DNA from: JACVRN01 sp036389255
GTDB taxonomy: Bacteria; Acidobacteriota; Blastocatellia; Pyrinomonadales; Pyrinomonadaceae
Direction: 5' to 3'
Length of the DNA: 64,000 bases
NCBI GenBank assembly: GCA_036389255.1
Contig: DASVQI010000041.1
Coordinates: 124,001-188,000 of the forward strand
Every line of letters starts with the position of its first letter. The first letter of the stretch is position 1. Of the stretch, positions 8,807 to 16,930 are shown piece after piece. A program made the position numbers and the translations under genes. A model generated the notes under the pieces. It was not told the origin of the DNA. It searched no databases and worked only from the letters and a program-made list of their open reading frames with translations.

Positions 8807-9351
8807 CGCCCGGCCCCTCCCAGTTCTTCTATCTCAAGAGTAATCAAACGCGCGTCGTCCTCCGGACGAATATCCTTTCGAATCATCTCTTCGGCCAGTC
8901 TCACGCTCTGCTCCGCAGCAAAGGCGCGCAAGTCCTGACGCGCAGCCTTGCCGGCGCTCTCAATCTCGCGCCGTGACTGCTCTCTGAGCTTCTCGATTTC
9001 CGCTTCGGTCGCAAGACGAAGGCGCTCGCGCTCGTCTGCGGCTTCCTTGGCAGACTGCGCGCGAATCTCGGCAACCTCCGCGTCAAGTCTGGATAGACGA
9101 GTTTCAACCTCTTCCAGCTTAGCCAGCGCCGCGTTCCTCTCCTCCTGCGCACGCATCAACTCTCGCCTGATTCCCTCACGCCTGGCCTTGAAAGCTTCGC
9201 TCAATGGTCGGCGCAGGATGTAGATGAGCACCGCCAGAAAGATAAAGAGGTTGACGAACTTCCACACTTCAAGCCCCGGCTTATTCCACCAGGGAGCCTC
9301 GCCTCCGGCCGCCGCAAAGAGAATCAGTGATGAAAGAAAAGCGCTTAGCAT
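8803..9351 (-). CDS. atpF: F1Fo ATP synthase b subunit
   Basis: Protein of 182 residues. A membrane helix (about 28-47, VNLFIFLAVLIYILRRPL) is followed by a long charged coiled coil rich in E, R and K that forms the peripheral stalk. A second, related b-type gene lies 5 bp upstream, so this organism uses a b/b' heterodimer. The extra hydrophobic N-terminus (LSAFLSSLILFAAAG) may act as a signal sequence. Confidence 0.9.
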   Translation of the reverse strand: MLSAFLSSLILFAAAGGEAPWWNKPGLEVWKFVNLFIFLAVLIYILRRPLSEAFKARREGIRRELMRAQEERNAALAKLEEVETRLSRLDAEVAEIRAQSAKEAADERERLRLATEAEIEKLREQSRREIESAGKAARQDLRAFAAEQSVRLAEEMIRKDIRPEDDARLITLEIEELGGAGR

Positions 9352-9356
9352 AAAAC

Positions 9357-9848
9357 CTATACTCTAGTGTCCATGGATGAAATCGTAGAGCCGCTCACGG
9401 GGCGATGAAGAATCTGAGAACTGATTTCAGCCGCCAGCGACCCGGCGTCGCGCATGAGCGTCGAGCGGGCCTCTTCCACCTGAGCCTGAATCACACGCTT
9501 CTCTTCTTCAGCCAACCTGCCGACCTCTTCGCGCACGGTATCTACCTTTATCTGTCGCTCGCGCATGACCTCCGCACGCTGCTGCTCCATCAGCCTGTAG
9601 CCCTCACTGCGTGCCTCTCTCAAAGAGCGCTCGTAGCTGGCCAGCTTCTCCTCTACCTGCTGAATAATATCCTTCGCTTCACCTGAGCGCCCGCGCGTGC
9701 GCCGCTCGCGTTCCTCCAGTATGCGGTTGATAGGTTTGAACAGCGTTGCGTTCAAAACATAAACCATCACCAGGATAATTATGATGTGAAGAATAATAGT
9801 GCCGTCCGGCACGAGAACAGGATTTTCGGCAAAGCCCAGCAAGATCAT
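9357..9848 (-). CDS. F1Fo ATP synthase b' (second b) subunit
   Basis: Protein of 163 residues with a membrane helix IILHIIIILVMVYVLNATL, then NRILEERERRTRGRSGEA and a coiled coil, as in b/b' subunits. It is the first gene of this atp block. In cyanobacteria the large atp cluster runs a, c, b', b, delta, alpha, gamma, with beta and epsilon elsewhere. Here the same order is seen, but a and c are missing upstream too. Confidence 0.88.
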   Translation of the reverse strand: MILLGFAENPVLVPDGTIILHIIIILVMVYVLNATLFKPINRILEERERRTRGRSGEAKDIIQQVEEKLASYERSLREARSEGYRLMEQQRAEVMRERQIKVDTVREEVGRLAEEEKRVIQAQVEEARSTLMRDAGSLAAEISSQILHRPVSGSTISSMDTRV

Positions 9849-10071
9849 GGCGCTCGATAGACCCTTATCAACGGGTCGTGCGACTCTCTAGGTTGTTGAT
9901 AGCGAAAACTTAAGTGTGTCAAAAGCTTGCGAGTCTAACATGCAGATTTACGGCGCGTCAAGGCGAGTCCCCTGACTCACAAGCTGTTGTGAGAACTCTC
10001 AATCAAAACTTATCTTCACCGTAATATTCAGCTCTGTTTCTGTCTCTCAGGAACGGATTTAATATTTTCAT

Positions 10072-11094
10072 CTAAACTACCCGTAAAAGCTTTTCTGAAG
10101 GGGTCGCCACCTCGCCTATAATAATAGCGTCTTTAACCTCTTTAACCAGTTCTTCAGCTCCACCTCTATCAATACTTATTAAGAGACCGCCCGCCGTCTG
10201 CGGGTCAAAGAGAGCGCTCTGCATCTCACGGGAAATATGTTTCTCTATCTCAATCGTATCTCCAACATAAGCTCTATTGTTTTTGTCCCCGCGCGTCAGC
10301 ATTCCTTGGGAGATTAAATCTAAAACATCCGGCAACAGTGGAACTCGCGCTGCTTCTATGATTAACGTCACACGGCTGGCATTCGCCAACTCATAGGCAT
10401 GTCCTAGCAACCCGAAGCCGGTTACGTCCGTACAGGCGTGTGCTCCCGCGCTTTGCATAGCCTCAGAGGCTGCTGCGGCAGAAGTAGTCATGGCCTTCAT
10501 GGCTGCATCCACAGTGCTTTTGCTAGCTACACCGCGCTTTATTCCTGTACTGACAGCTCCGGTTCCTATAGGTTTAGTTAAAACCAATACATCCCCTACT
10601 TTAGCCCCCGCATTCGTTATTACTTTTTGCGGATTAACTACTCCTGTAACGGCATAACCAAACTTTATCTCTGCATCGTCAATCGAATGGCCCCCTAAAA
10701 CCACCACTCCCGCCTCGTTCATGGCCATCTGGCCGCCGCGCAGGATTTGCCCCAATACCTCTAAATCCTCCTTCTGCGGATAGCAAACGATTGCCAGCGC
10801 TGTCAAAGGCTTTCCACCCATTGCATAAACATCATTAAGTGCATTAATGGCCGCCACTCGCCCGTAAATTTCCGGGTCATCGGCTACGGGCGTGAAAAAG
10901 TCAACTGTTTGCACTAATGCAACATCGTCTCGCAGACGAAACACTCCGGCATCATCAGCATTCTCGTACCCCACAAGTACGTTTTCATTATGCGGCTGTG
11001 CTGGTAATCTGCCCAAAACTTGAGCCAAATCTCGCGGTGCGAGCTTGGCTACTCAACCGGCGCAGGAAACCATTTCGGTTAATCTCTTTTTCAT
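10072..11094 (-). CDS. selD: Selenide, water dikinase, probable selenoprotein (in-frame UGA)
   Basis: Makes selenophosphate from selenide and ATP for tRNA-Sec and tRNA 2-selenouridine. Open translation starts only at 11028, but 22 codons upstream in the same frame lies ATG 11094 with AAGG before it, giving a 340-residue protein. Codon 14 is TGA (11055-11053). The context RLTEMVSCAG-U-VAKLAP aligns with the E. coli active site, where the catalytic Cys17 and Lys20 stand three apart, so TGA occupies the Sec/Cys position and K17 follows. Directly after the TGA the RNA can fold into a bSECIS-like hairpin. The rest of the protein is intact (NADDAGVF, TVDFFTPV, GGHSIDDAEIKFGYAVTG). The gene looks more AT-rich than its neighbours. 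A Sec-decoding apparatus (selA, selB, selC) must lie elsewhere if this is right. Confidence 0.9.
11023..11055 (-). promoter_or_regulatory. Candidate bSECIS hairpin after the selD UGA
   Basis: Immediately 3' of the UGA the leftward strand pairs AGCCAA (11050-11045) with TTGGCT (11028-11023) and CTCGC (11043-11039) with GCGAG (11035-11031), with a three-base loop ACC and a small internal loop. Position and size suit a bacterial SECIS bound by SelB. No consensus exists that would prove it. Confidence 0.6.
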
Positions 11095-11192
11095 TTTACC
11101 TTGTAACTCCAACTATTAGAGCTTGCCTGATTCGTCATTTTACAATCAACCATGCAGGCTCTGTAGAAGACTTAAGTTATACAGATAAAACG

Positions 11193-11226
11193 CTACCATT
11201 TTGTTATGCTCAAATGGTAGCGTTTT
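11193..11226. terminator. Bidirectional intrinsic terminator between selD and parB
   Basis: Perfect 12-bp stem ACGCTACCATTT/AAATGGTAGCGT with a 10-base loop. T runs follow on both strands (TTTTTG rightward, TTTT leftward). It lies about 40 bases after the parB stop in the leftward direction and probably ends the parAB transcript before selD. Confidence 0.85.
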
Positions 11227-11267
11227 TGTTGTTTCAAAACAGTAGATGCTAGCAAAAAGGGAAGTCG

Positions 11268-12149
11268 TCAACCGGGCGAAACTTCCTGTAGAGGCCCTAC
11301 CAGAAGTTGGTACAGGCGATCCAAGTCTCCTTCGTTGTAGTACTCGATTTCAATTTTCCCACCCGCGCCGGTCTGACTTGGCATCACTCTAACCTGCGTC
11401 CCGAAGCGCCTGCGGAGTTTGCTTTCCGCAGCCCTTATATTAGCATCGTTACGCTTTGGCACAGGCAGAGTCGCTGTGGCAGGACTGGCCCCGGCTATGA
11501 TGCGTTTGATGGCGCGTTCCGTCTCACGGACTGAAAGCGACTGTTCAATGACGTTACGCGCGACGCGTCGTTGAATGTCAGGGTCATCCACGCCCAGAAG
11601 CGCGCGGGCATGTCCCATAGAGATTTTTTCTTCTTCTACTAATCGCTGAATATCTTCCGGAAGCCTCAGCAGGCGTAAGTGGTTGGTCACAAAGGAGCGG
11701 TCACGGCCCACGCGTTGTGCCACGACTTCTTGAGTGAGTCCCAGAGTCTCTATTAATCTCTTGTAGGCATGCGCCTCCTCGATTGCGTTTAACTCTTGCC
11801 TCTGGATATTTTCGATGAGCGCTAACTCCAGAAGCTTGTCGTCTGGAATCTCGCGTACGACCGCAGGCACACGCTGTAACCCCGCGCGTTGGGCCGCGCG
11901 CCAGCGCCTTTCGCCCGCAACTAGCTGATAACGCCCCCCGCGCCTTCTCACCAGCAAAGGCTGCACGATACCGTTTGAGCGAATGGATTGAGCCAGTTCC
12001 TCTAACCGTGTCTCGTCAAAGTGGGTTCGCGGCTGAGCGGGGCTCGGCTCTATGAGGTCTATATCAACCTCGAGCAGCTCTTCGCTAGTTGTCGCTGCCG
12101 TATCCGACAGCAGTGCGCTCAAGCCCCTCCCGAGCACTCTTCTTGTCAT
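11268..12149 (-). CDS. parB: Chromosome-partitioning protein ParB (Spo0J)
   Basis: DNA-binding CTPase of 293 residues that loads at parS and spreads. The N-terminal LGRGLSALLSD is the ParA-stimulating peptide. The ParB/Srx domain has LVAGERRWRAAQRAG and the ENIQRQ-L-N-x-x-E-E-A box, followed by the helix-turn-helix (VAQRVGRDRSFVTNHLRLL). The start overlaps parA by 65 bp in another frame. Confidence 0.96.
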   Translation of the reverse strand: MTRRVLGRGLSALLSDTAATTSEELLEVDIDLIEPSPAQPRTHFDETRLEELAQSIRSNGIVQPLLVRRRGGRYQLVAGERRWRAAQRAGLQRVPAVVREIPDDKLLELALIENIQRQELNAIEEAHAYKRLIETLGLTQEVVAQRVGRDRSFVTNHLRLLRLPEDIQRLVEEEKISMGHARALLGVDDPDIQRRVARNVIEQSLSVRETERAIKRIIAGASPATATLPVPKRNDANIRAAESKLRRRFGTQVRVMPSQTGAGGKIEIEYYNEGDLDRLYQLLVGPLQEVSPG

Positions 12150-12903
12150 GAGCCATAACCTCCTTTGCTAATTGAAGGTAACTTTCGGCCCCGCGCGACC
12201 GTATGTCGTACAAAATAATAGGCTTACCGTAACTGGGGGCTTCAGCCAGCCGAACATTACGCGGGATCATCGTCTCGAAAACCTGCTGTCCATAGAAGTC
12301 TCGTAAGTCATTTGCGACGGCTGATGAGAGGTTTGTGCGCTCATCAAACATAGTGAGCAACAGACCTTCTATGGCCAAGCCGGGATTAAGTACGCGACGA
12401 ATTCGCGCCAGCGTGTCGAACAGTTCTGTCACGCCCTCCAGCGCGAAGTATTCACACTGAATCGGAACCAGCAGGGAATCCGCAGATGTCAGAGCATTTA
12501 GGGTTAAAAGCCCCAGAGAAGGCGGGCAATCTATGACGATAAAGTCGAAATCATTTTCCACTGTGGCGAGCAGGTCTTTTAGCCTGTACTCTCGCTTTTC
12601 AGCGTCTACCAGTTCGACTTCAGCCCCTATCAAATTCTTGTCGGAGGGTAAAACCTTGAGATTTGGAATTTCCGTGGCTTGTATAACGTTTTGAAGCGGC
12701 TCTGAGAGCACCAGCGCGTGATAAAGGCTGCGCCGGAAGGTTCCACGTTGCACGCCTACGCCGGAGGTAGCATTGGCCTGCGGGTCTGCGTCAACCAGCA
12801 AAACACGCATTTCAGAGACAGCCAAGGCGGCAGACAGATTGACTGCCGTAGTAGTTTTGCCGACTCCGCCCTTTTGGTTTGCAACAGCGATGGTTTTAGC
12901 CAT
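12085..12903 (-). CDS. parA: Chromosome-partitioning ATPase ParA (Soj)
   Basis: Deviant Walker A ATPase of 272 residues: KGGVGKTTTAVNLSAAL near residue 11, DADPQANAT, and the Walker B VIDCPPSLGLLTLNAL. It forms gradients on the nucleoid and acts with ParB in origin segregation. The unusually long overlap with parB suggests tight coupling. A parS-like inverted repeat lies directly upstream. Confidence 0.97.
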   Translation of the reverse strand: MAKTIAVANQKGGVGKTTTAVNLSAALAVSEMRVLLVDADPQANATSGVGVQRGTFRRSLYHALVLSEPLQNVIQATEIPNLKVLPSDKNLIGAEVELVDAEKREYRLKDLLATVENDFDFIVIDCPPSLGLLTLNALTSADSLLVPIQCEYFALEGVTELFDTLARIRRVLNPGLAIEGLLLTMFDERTNLSSAVANDLRDFYGQQVFETMIPRNVRLAEAPSYGKPIILYDIRSRGAESYLQLAKEVMAHDKKSAREGLERTAVGYGSDN

Positions 12904-12997
12904 TATCCGTTAGCCCAAAACCTTCAAAACCCTCTTCGAACCCGCATAAACTAACATAACCTCCAGCGACGCGCCACACTTTTTATCCTACTGTGAC

Positions 12998-13092
12998 TGT
13001 TCCACGTAACCAAAAGGCCGAATTTTTCTGAAAAAGAGATGTTTCACGTATCCCCATCCTTCAGCAATGCGGAATGGGATACGTGAAACATC
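12998..13092. promoter_or_regulatory. parS-like inverted repeats upstream of parA
   Basis: Three copies of the parS half-site occur: TGTTCCACGT (12998-13007), TGTTTCACGT (13040-13049) and ACGTGAAACA (13081-13090). The last two are inverted arms (13038-13056 and 13075-13092, one extra base) rather than the contiguous 16-mer TGTTTCACGTGAAACA. The hairpin also follows the mnmG stop and is followed leftward by CTCTTTTTC, so it may double as the mnmG terminator. Confidence 0.6.
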
Positions 13093-13106
13093 GTGGTAGA
13101 TTTTTA

Positions 13107-14993
13107 TTAAGCGGCTCGTTGACGCAGATTTAGCTGGACAAGAAGAGTGGAAAGGGCAGCAGGAGTCATACCCGGAATCCGCCGTGCTTGGCCAAAGGTT
13201 TGGGGACGGGCGCGCTCTAGCCGTTCCACCATCTCGTGGGAAAGGCCACTAATTGAATGAAAATCAAAATCTAGCGGCAGGCGTAGATTATCGTGCTGAT
13301 ACAAGCGGTCAAGCGTAGCCTTTTGAGAATCTATGTAACCGCTATAAAGGACGTCTGCCAGAGCCGATTGCAGGTCATCCGGGCTAATTTCAGCGCTAAT
13401 ATCATCCGGCAAAAGCTTCTGGATAAGGTCTGGCCGCACATTGGGACGCAGAGCAAGCTGGGCGAGCGTCACAGAATCACCCAAATCCGTTCCAAGTATG
13501 CGAGTCAGGGAGGTATAAGCCGCGTCTGAACGCTTCAGACGGGTACTTTCCAGAGTTTCACGTAGACGGGCCAGCCGGTCTTGCCTGTGGTTGAAACGCT
13601 CCCACTCAGAATCGCCTGAAAGCCCAAGTTCCCGGCCATAGGGCGTTAGACGCGCGTCCGCCGTGTCATAACGCAGGGCGAGCCTGTATTCGGCGCGCGA
13701 AGTAAAGATTCTATAGGGCTCGTCAACGCCGTGCGTGATGAGATCGTCAATAAGCACGCCTATGTAAGACTCCTCACGCCGCAGCCGGAAGGGCTCACGG
13801 CCCTGTACGAAGAGGGCGGCGTTAATTCCAGCCATTAATCCCTGACAACCGGCCTCCTCGTATCCGGTAGTCCCATTTATCTGCCCCGCATGAAAAAGGC
13901 CCCGGTAACGCGCAGTCTCCAGACTTGGCGTCAACTCACGTGGGTCAACGAAATCGTACTCTATGGCATAGCCCGGACGGATAATACGAGCCTCCTCAAG
14001 GCCGGGAATCATGCGTACCAAGTCCTGCTGTAGCTCCGAAGGCAGGGAGGTAGAGAAGCCGTTGAGATAGACTTCGTTGGTCGTATGCCCTTCAGGCTCT
14101 AAAAAGAGTTGATGCCGGTCTTTTTCGGCAAATTTGACTACTTTGTCCTCTATCGAAGGACAGTAACGGGGCCCCACGCCCTTGATTTTGCCTGAATAAA
14201 GAGGGGATTCGTGCAGATTTGCGCGAATCGCGTCGTGAACAGCGTTTGTCGTGTAACCTATGTGACAGGTTATCTGCGGCTGCTCGATTCGGTCGGTGCT
14301 AAAAGAGAAGGGTACAGGGCGCTCATCTGCATGCTGGGGCTCGAAAGCGTCCCAATTAATAGTTCGGCCGTCCAGACGCGGCGGTGTACCGGTCTTCAAA
14401 CGTCCCACGGGGAAGCCAAGCCGTTTCAGGCTTTCGGCAAGCTCTATTGACGCGGGCTCGCCGGCTCGTCCTGCCGTATGTGTGCGTCGCCCGGTGTGAA
14501 TCAGGCCATTTAGAAACGTGCCTGTAGCTATGACAACCGCTTTTGCCCCAAGCGTTCGAGTATCCTGAAGCTCTACACCGCAAATCTGACTATTCTTAAT
14601 CACCAAATCTATAACCATGCCCTGACGTAGGTGCAGGTTAGGCGTTGATTCCAGCGTGCGTCGCATCTCCGTGCGATAGAGTGAGCGGTCGGCTTGTGCG
14701 CGCGGCGCTTGCACGGCTGGGCCTCTGGAGCGGTTAAGGAGGCGAAACTGTATGCCTGTGTGGTCAATAACGCGACCCATAATGCCGCCCAGGGCATCCA
14801 TTTCACGTACCAAGTGGCCTTTGGCTATACCGCCAATGGCAGGATTGCAGGACATCTGGCCGATTAAATCCAGATTGATGGTCACAAGGGCTGTTTCCGC
14901 TCCTAAGCGCGCGGCGGCAGAGGCAGCCTCGCACCCGGCGTGGCCTGCGCCGATTACAATCACATCGAAAATCTCGTCGAAGCTCATGGTCAT
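13107..14993 (-). CDS. mnmG: tRNA uridine-34 carboxymethylaminomethyl enzyme MnmG (GidA)
   Basis: FAD protein of 628 residues which, with MnmE, modifies U34 of tRNAs reading split-box codons. Visible motifs are the N-terminal GAGHAGCEAA Rossmann site, QMSCNPAIGGIAKGHLVREMD, and the C-terminal GLSHEMVERLERARPQTF. The start overlaps the mnmE stop by 4 bp. The pair next to parA and the origin is the ancestral bacterial arrangement. Confidence 0.97.
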   Translation of the reverse strand: MTMSFDEIFDVIVIGAGHAGCEAASAAARLGAETALVTINLDLIGQMSCNPAIGGIAKGHLVREMDALGGIMGRVIDHTGIQFRLLNRSRGPAVQAPRAQADRSLYRTEMRRTLESTPNLHLRQGMVIDLVIKNSQICGVELQDTRTLGAKAVVIATGTFLNGLIHTGRRTHTAGRAGEPASIELAESLKRLGFPVGRLKTGTPPRLDGRTINWDAFEPQHADERPVPFSFSTDRIEQPQITCHIGYTTNAVHDAIRANLHESPLYSGKIKGVGPRYCPSIEDKVVKFAEKDRHQLFLEPEGHTTNEVYLNGFSTSLPSELQQDLVRMIPGLEEARIIRPGYAIEYDFVDPRELTPSLETARYRGLFHAGQINGTTGYEEAGCQGLMAGINAALFVQGREPFRLRREESYIGVLIDDLITHGVDEPYRIFTSRAEYRLALRYDTADARLTPYGRELGLSGDSEWERFNHRQDRLARLRETLESTRLKRSDAAYTSLTRILGTDLGDSVTLAQLALRPNVRPDLIQKLLPDDISAEISPDDLQSALADVLYSGYIDSQKATLDRLYQHDNLRLPLDFDFHSISGLSHEMVERLERARPQTFGQARRIPGMTPAALSTLLVQLNLRQRAA

Positions 14994-16375
14994 TTACCTA
15001 TACAGAAGGTCGCAAATATCTGAGACAGAACATCTTCGGTAGTTGTCTCGCCTGTTATCTGTCCCAGAAAACGTAGCGCGTCATAAAGTCCCGTCAGCAC
15101 AAGCTCTTCGCTGACATGCTGTTCCAGCAGATGAGCAGAAGTCTCAAGAGCATTCTGCGTGCGCCGCAGCAGGTCGTAATGGCGTGCATCCGTAATCAGT
15201 AGACCACTATACTCAGAGCCGCCATCAGCGAAAGGCTTCAGTATAGCAGCACGAAGCAAATCAAGTCCCGCCCCCGTTTTGGCCGAAACAGGAATTACCG
15301 GAGCGTCAATCAATAAGCCATTTACTCGAAAAGATTCCAAATCGGACTTATTGAGCGCAACGAGGTGTCGGAGGTGGCCCACCTCTGCTAGAACTTCTTT
15401 ATCTTCAGCAGTTAGAGGCTGCGAGCCGTCCAGAACCACAAGGATTAAATCAGCATCAGCGATAGCGCGGCGCGTACGCTCAACCCCTAAATTCTCTATC
15501 TTGTCTTCGGTAGCGCGCATGCCCGCCGTATCAATTAAAAGAACGGGAACGCCTTCAATACTTATCACTTCGCTTAAACTGTCGCGCGTAGTCCCCGGAA
15601 CATCTGTTACAATGGCTCTCTCTGAAGACAGTAAATTATTGAAAACACTGGACTTACCCACATTCGGGCGTCCCGCGAGAGTGACCTTGAGGCCGTCTTT
15701 CAGCAAATGCCCGGAGCGGTAAGTCGTGGCCAAGCGGTCAATCTTTTCAATGAGTTCAGAGAGATTCGCTTTGATGCGGCTGACGGCCATGTCCGGGAGG
15801 TCATCCTCGACAAACTCAAGAGAAGATTCAAGAGGCACTATGACGTCCAGAAGAGCATCTTTAATCGGCTGAAGGTAGCTTGAAAGCTCGCCTCTAAGCT
15901 GACGCGCGGCCTGCTTTATTGCCGAGTCAGTCTGCGCGTTGATGAGGTCGCGCACGGCCTCGGCCTGGCTCAGATTTATTCGCCCGTTCGAGAGAGCGCG
16001 AAGGGTGAACTCGCCTGGCCCGGCAAGACGCGCATCAAGCGTTAATATCAAATCAACAAGGCGACGCAGGAGGACTGGCGAGCCGTGACAGCTAAGCTCC
16101 ACGACATCTTCGCCAGTAAATGAATGAGGCGCTTTGAAGTAAGTGATGAGCGCACGGTCGAGAGCATCCTTGCTTTCAAGATCATAAACTGTATGAAGGC
16201 GCGCGTGATTAGGCTCAGGTCTGAATTGATTGTCGCTTACGAGAGCTCTTGTTATCTCAAGAGAGCGCGGGCCGCTTAAGCGTATGACGCCGATACCGCT
16301 ACGACCGGGCGGCGTTGAAAGAGCTACGATTGTGTCTGTTGATTGCACTCTGCCTGCACGAGCGAAGGGAATCAA
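14990..16375 (-). CDS. mnmE: tRNA modification GTPase MnmE (TrmE)
   Basis: Protein of 461 residues: an N-terminal folate-binding domain (STPPGRSGIGVIRLSGP), helical segments, an inserted G domain (G1 GRPNVGKSSVFN, switch DVPGTTRDS, G3 DTAGMR, G4 NKSD) and the C-terminal catalytic CIGK. It is the partner of MnmG and is translationally coupled to it. The exact start is uncertain; the conserved part begins about 12 residues in. Confidence 0.96.
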   Translation of the reverse strand: MIPFARAGRVQSTDTIVALSTPPGRSGIGVIRLSGPRSLEITRALVSDNQFRPEPNHARLHTVYDLESKDALDRALITYFKAPHSFTGEDVVELSCHGSPVLLRRLVDLILTLDARLAGPGEFTLRALSNGRINLSQAEAVRDLINAQTDSAIKQAARQLRGELSSYLQPIKDALLDVIVPLESSLEFVEDDLPDMAVSRIKANLSELIEKIDRLATTYRSGHLLKDGLKVTLAGRPNVGKSSVFNNLLSSERAIVTDVPGTTRDSLSEVISIEGVPVLLIDTAGMRATEDKIENLGVERTRRAIADADLILVVLDGSQPLTAEDKEVLAEVGHLRHLVALNKSDLESFRVNGLLIDAPVIPVSAKTGAGLDLLRAAILKPFADGGSEYSGLLITDARHYDLLRRTQNALETSAHLLEQHVSEELVLTGLYDALRFLGQITGETTTEDVLSQIFATFCIGK

Positions 16376-16417
16376 GCGAGGGAAACAACTTAAGCATCAA
16401 CTGCTCGTTGAGAAATT

Positions 16418-16885
16418 CTACTGCTTGGGGGAAGCTTTGCGAGTTACTTTCAACCTGCGCGCAGAGCCTTCACCTACAGACTCCGTGTGAAGGTCTTCTT
16501 CCGTTGCGAGCGACATGTGAATGACGCGCCGCTCATTCGCATTCATAGGCCCGAAGGTGAAGGCGACACCCGTTGTTCGAACACGGTCGGCAGCATGACG
16601 AGCCATAGCTCGAAGCTCCGCTTCACGAGTTGCGCGAAAATTTTCAACGTCGCAGATGATGCGTTCTTCTTTGGGAAGAGTGCGAACGAAAGCCTGATTA
16701 AGAAGGTGCTGCAAGGCTTCAAGCAGCTCGCCGCCTTCGCTCAGCAGAAGGGAAGAGTCCGGGCCTTCTATGTTCAGGAAACAACCGCTCTCTTTCGTAT
16801 CAACATGAGCGCGCAGCTCAAGACCCGCACCCTCAAGTACGGCGTTGAGAAAGTCCTGAGCCTGTAAGCATGCTTCGTTCATCAA
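16418..16885 (-). CDS. khpB: KH/R3H RNA-binding protein KhpB (Jag)
   Basis: Protein of 155 residues next to yidC, as in most bacteria. A KH-like domain is followed by an R3H domain with MNANERRVIHMSL (usual consensus MNPYERRIIH). The N-terminal Jag_N domain present in many homologues is absent, so this is the short form. Role in the family: RNA binding, linked with cell elongation in Firmicutes. Its function here is inferred. Confidence 0.88.
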   Translation of the reverse strand: MMNEACLQAQDFLNAVLEGAGLELRAHVDTKESGCFLNIEGPDSSLLLSEGGELLEALQHLLNQAFVRTLPKEERIICDVENFRATREAELRAMARHAADRVRTTGVAFTFGPMNANERRVIHMSLATEEDLHTESVGEGSARRLKVTRKASPKQ

Positions 16886-16930
16886 TCTTTAGGTTACAAC
16901 TCTAATCAAGTTCGAAAACAGAAGACTTGG

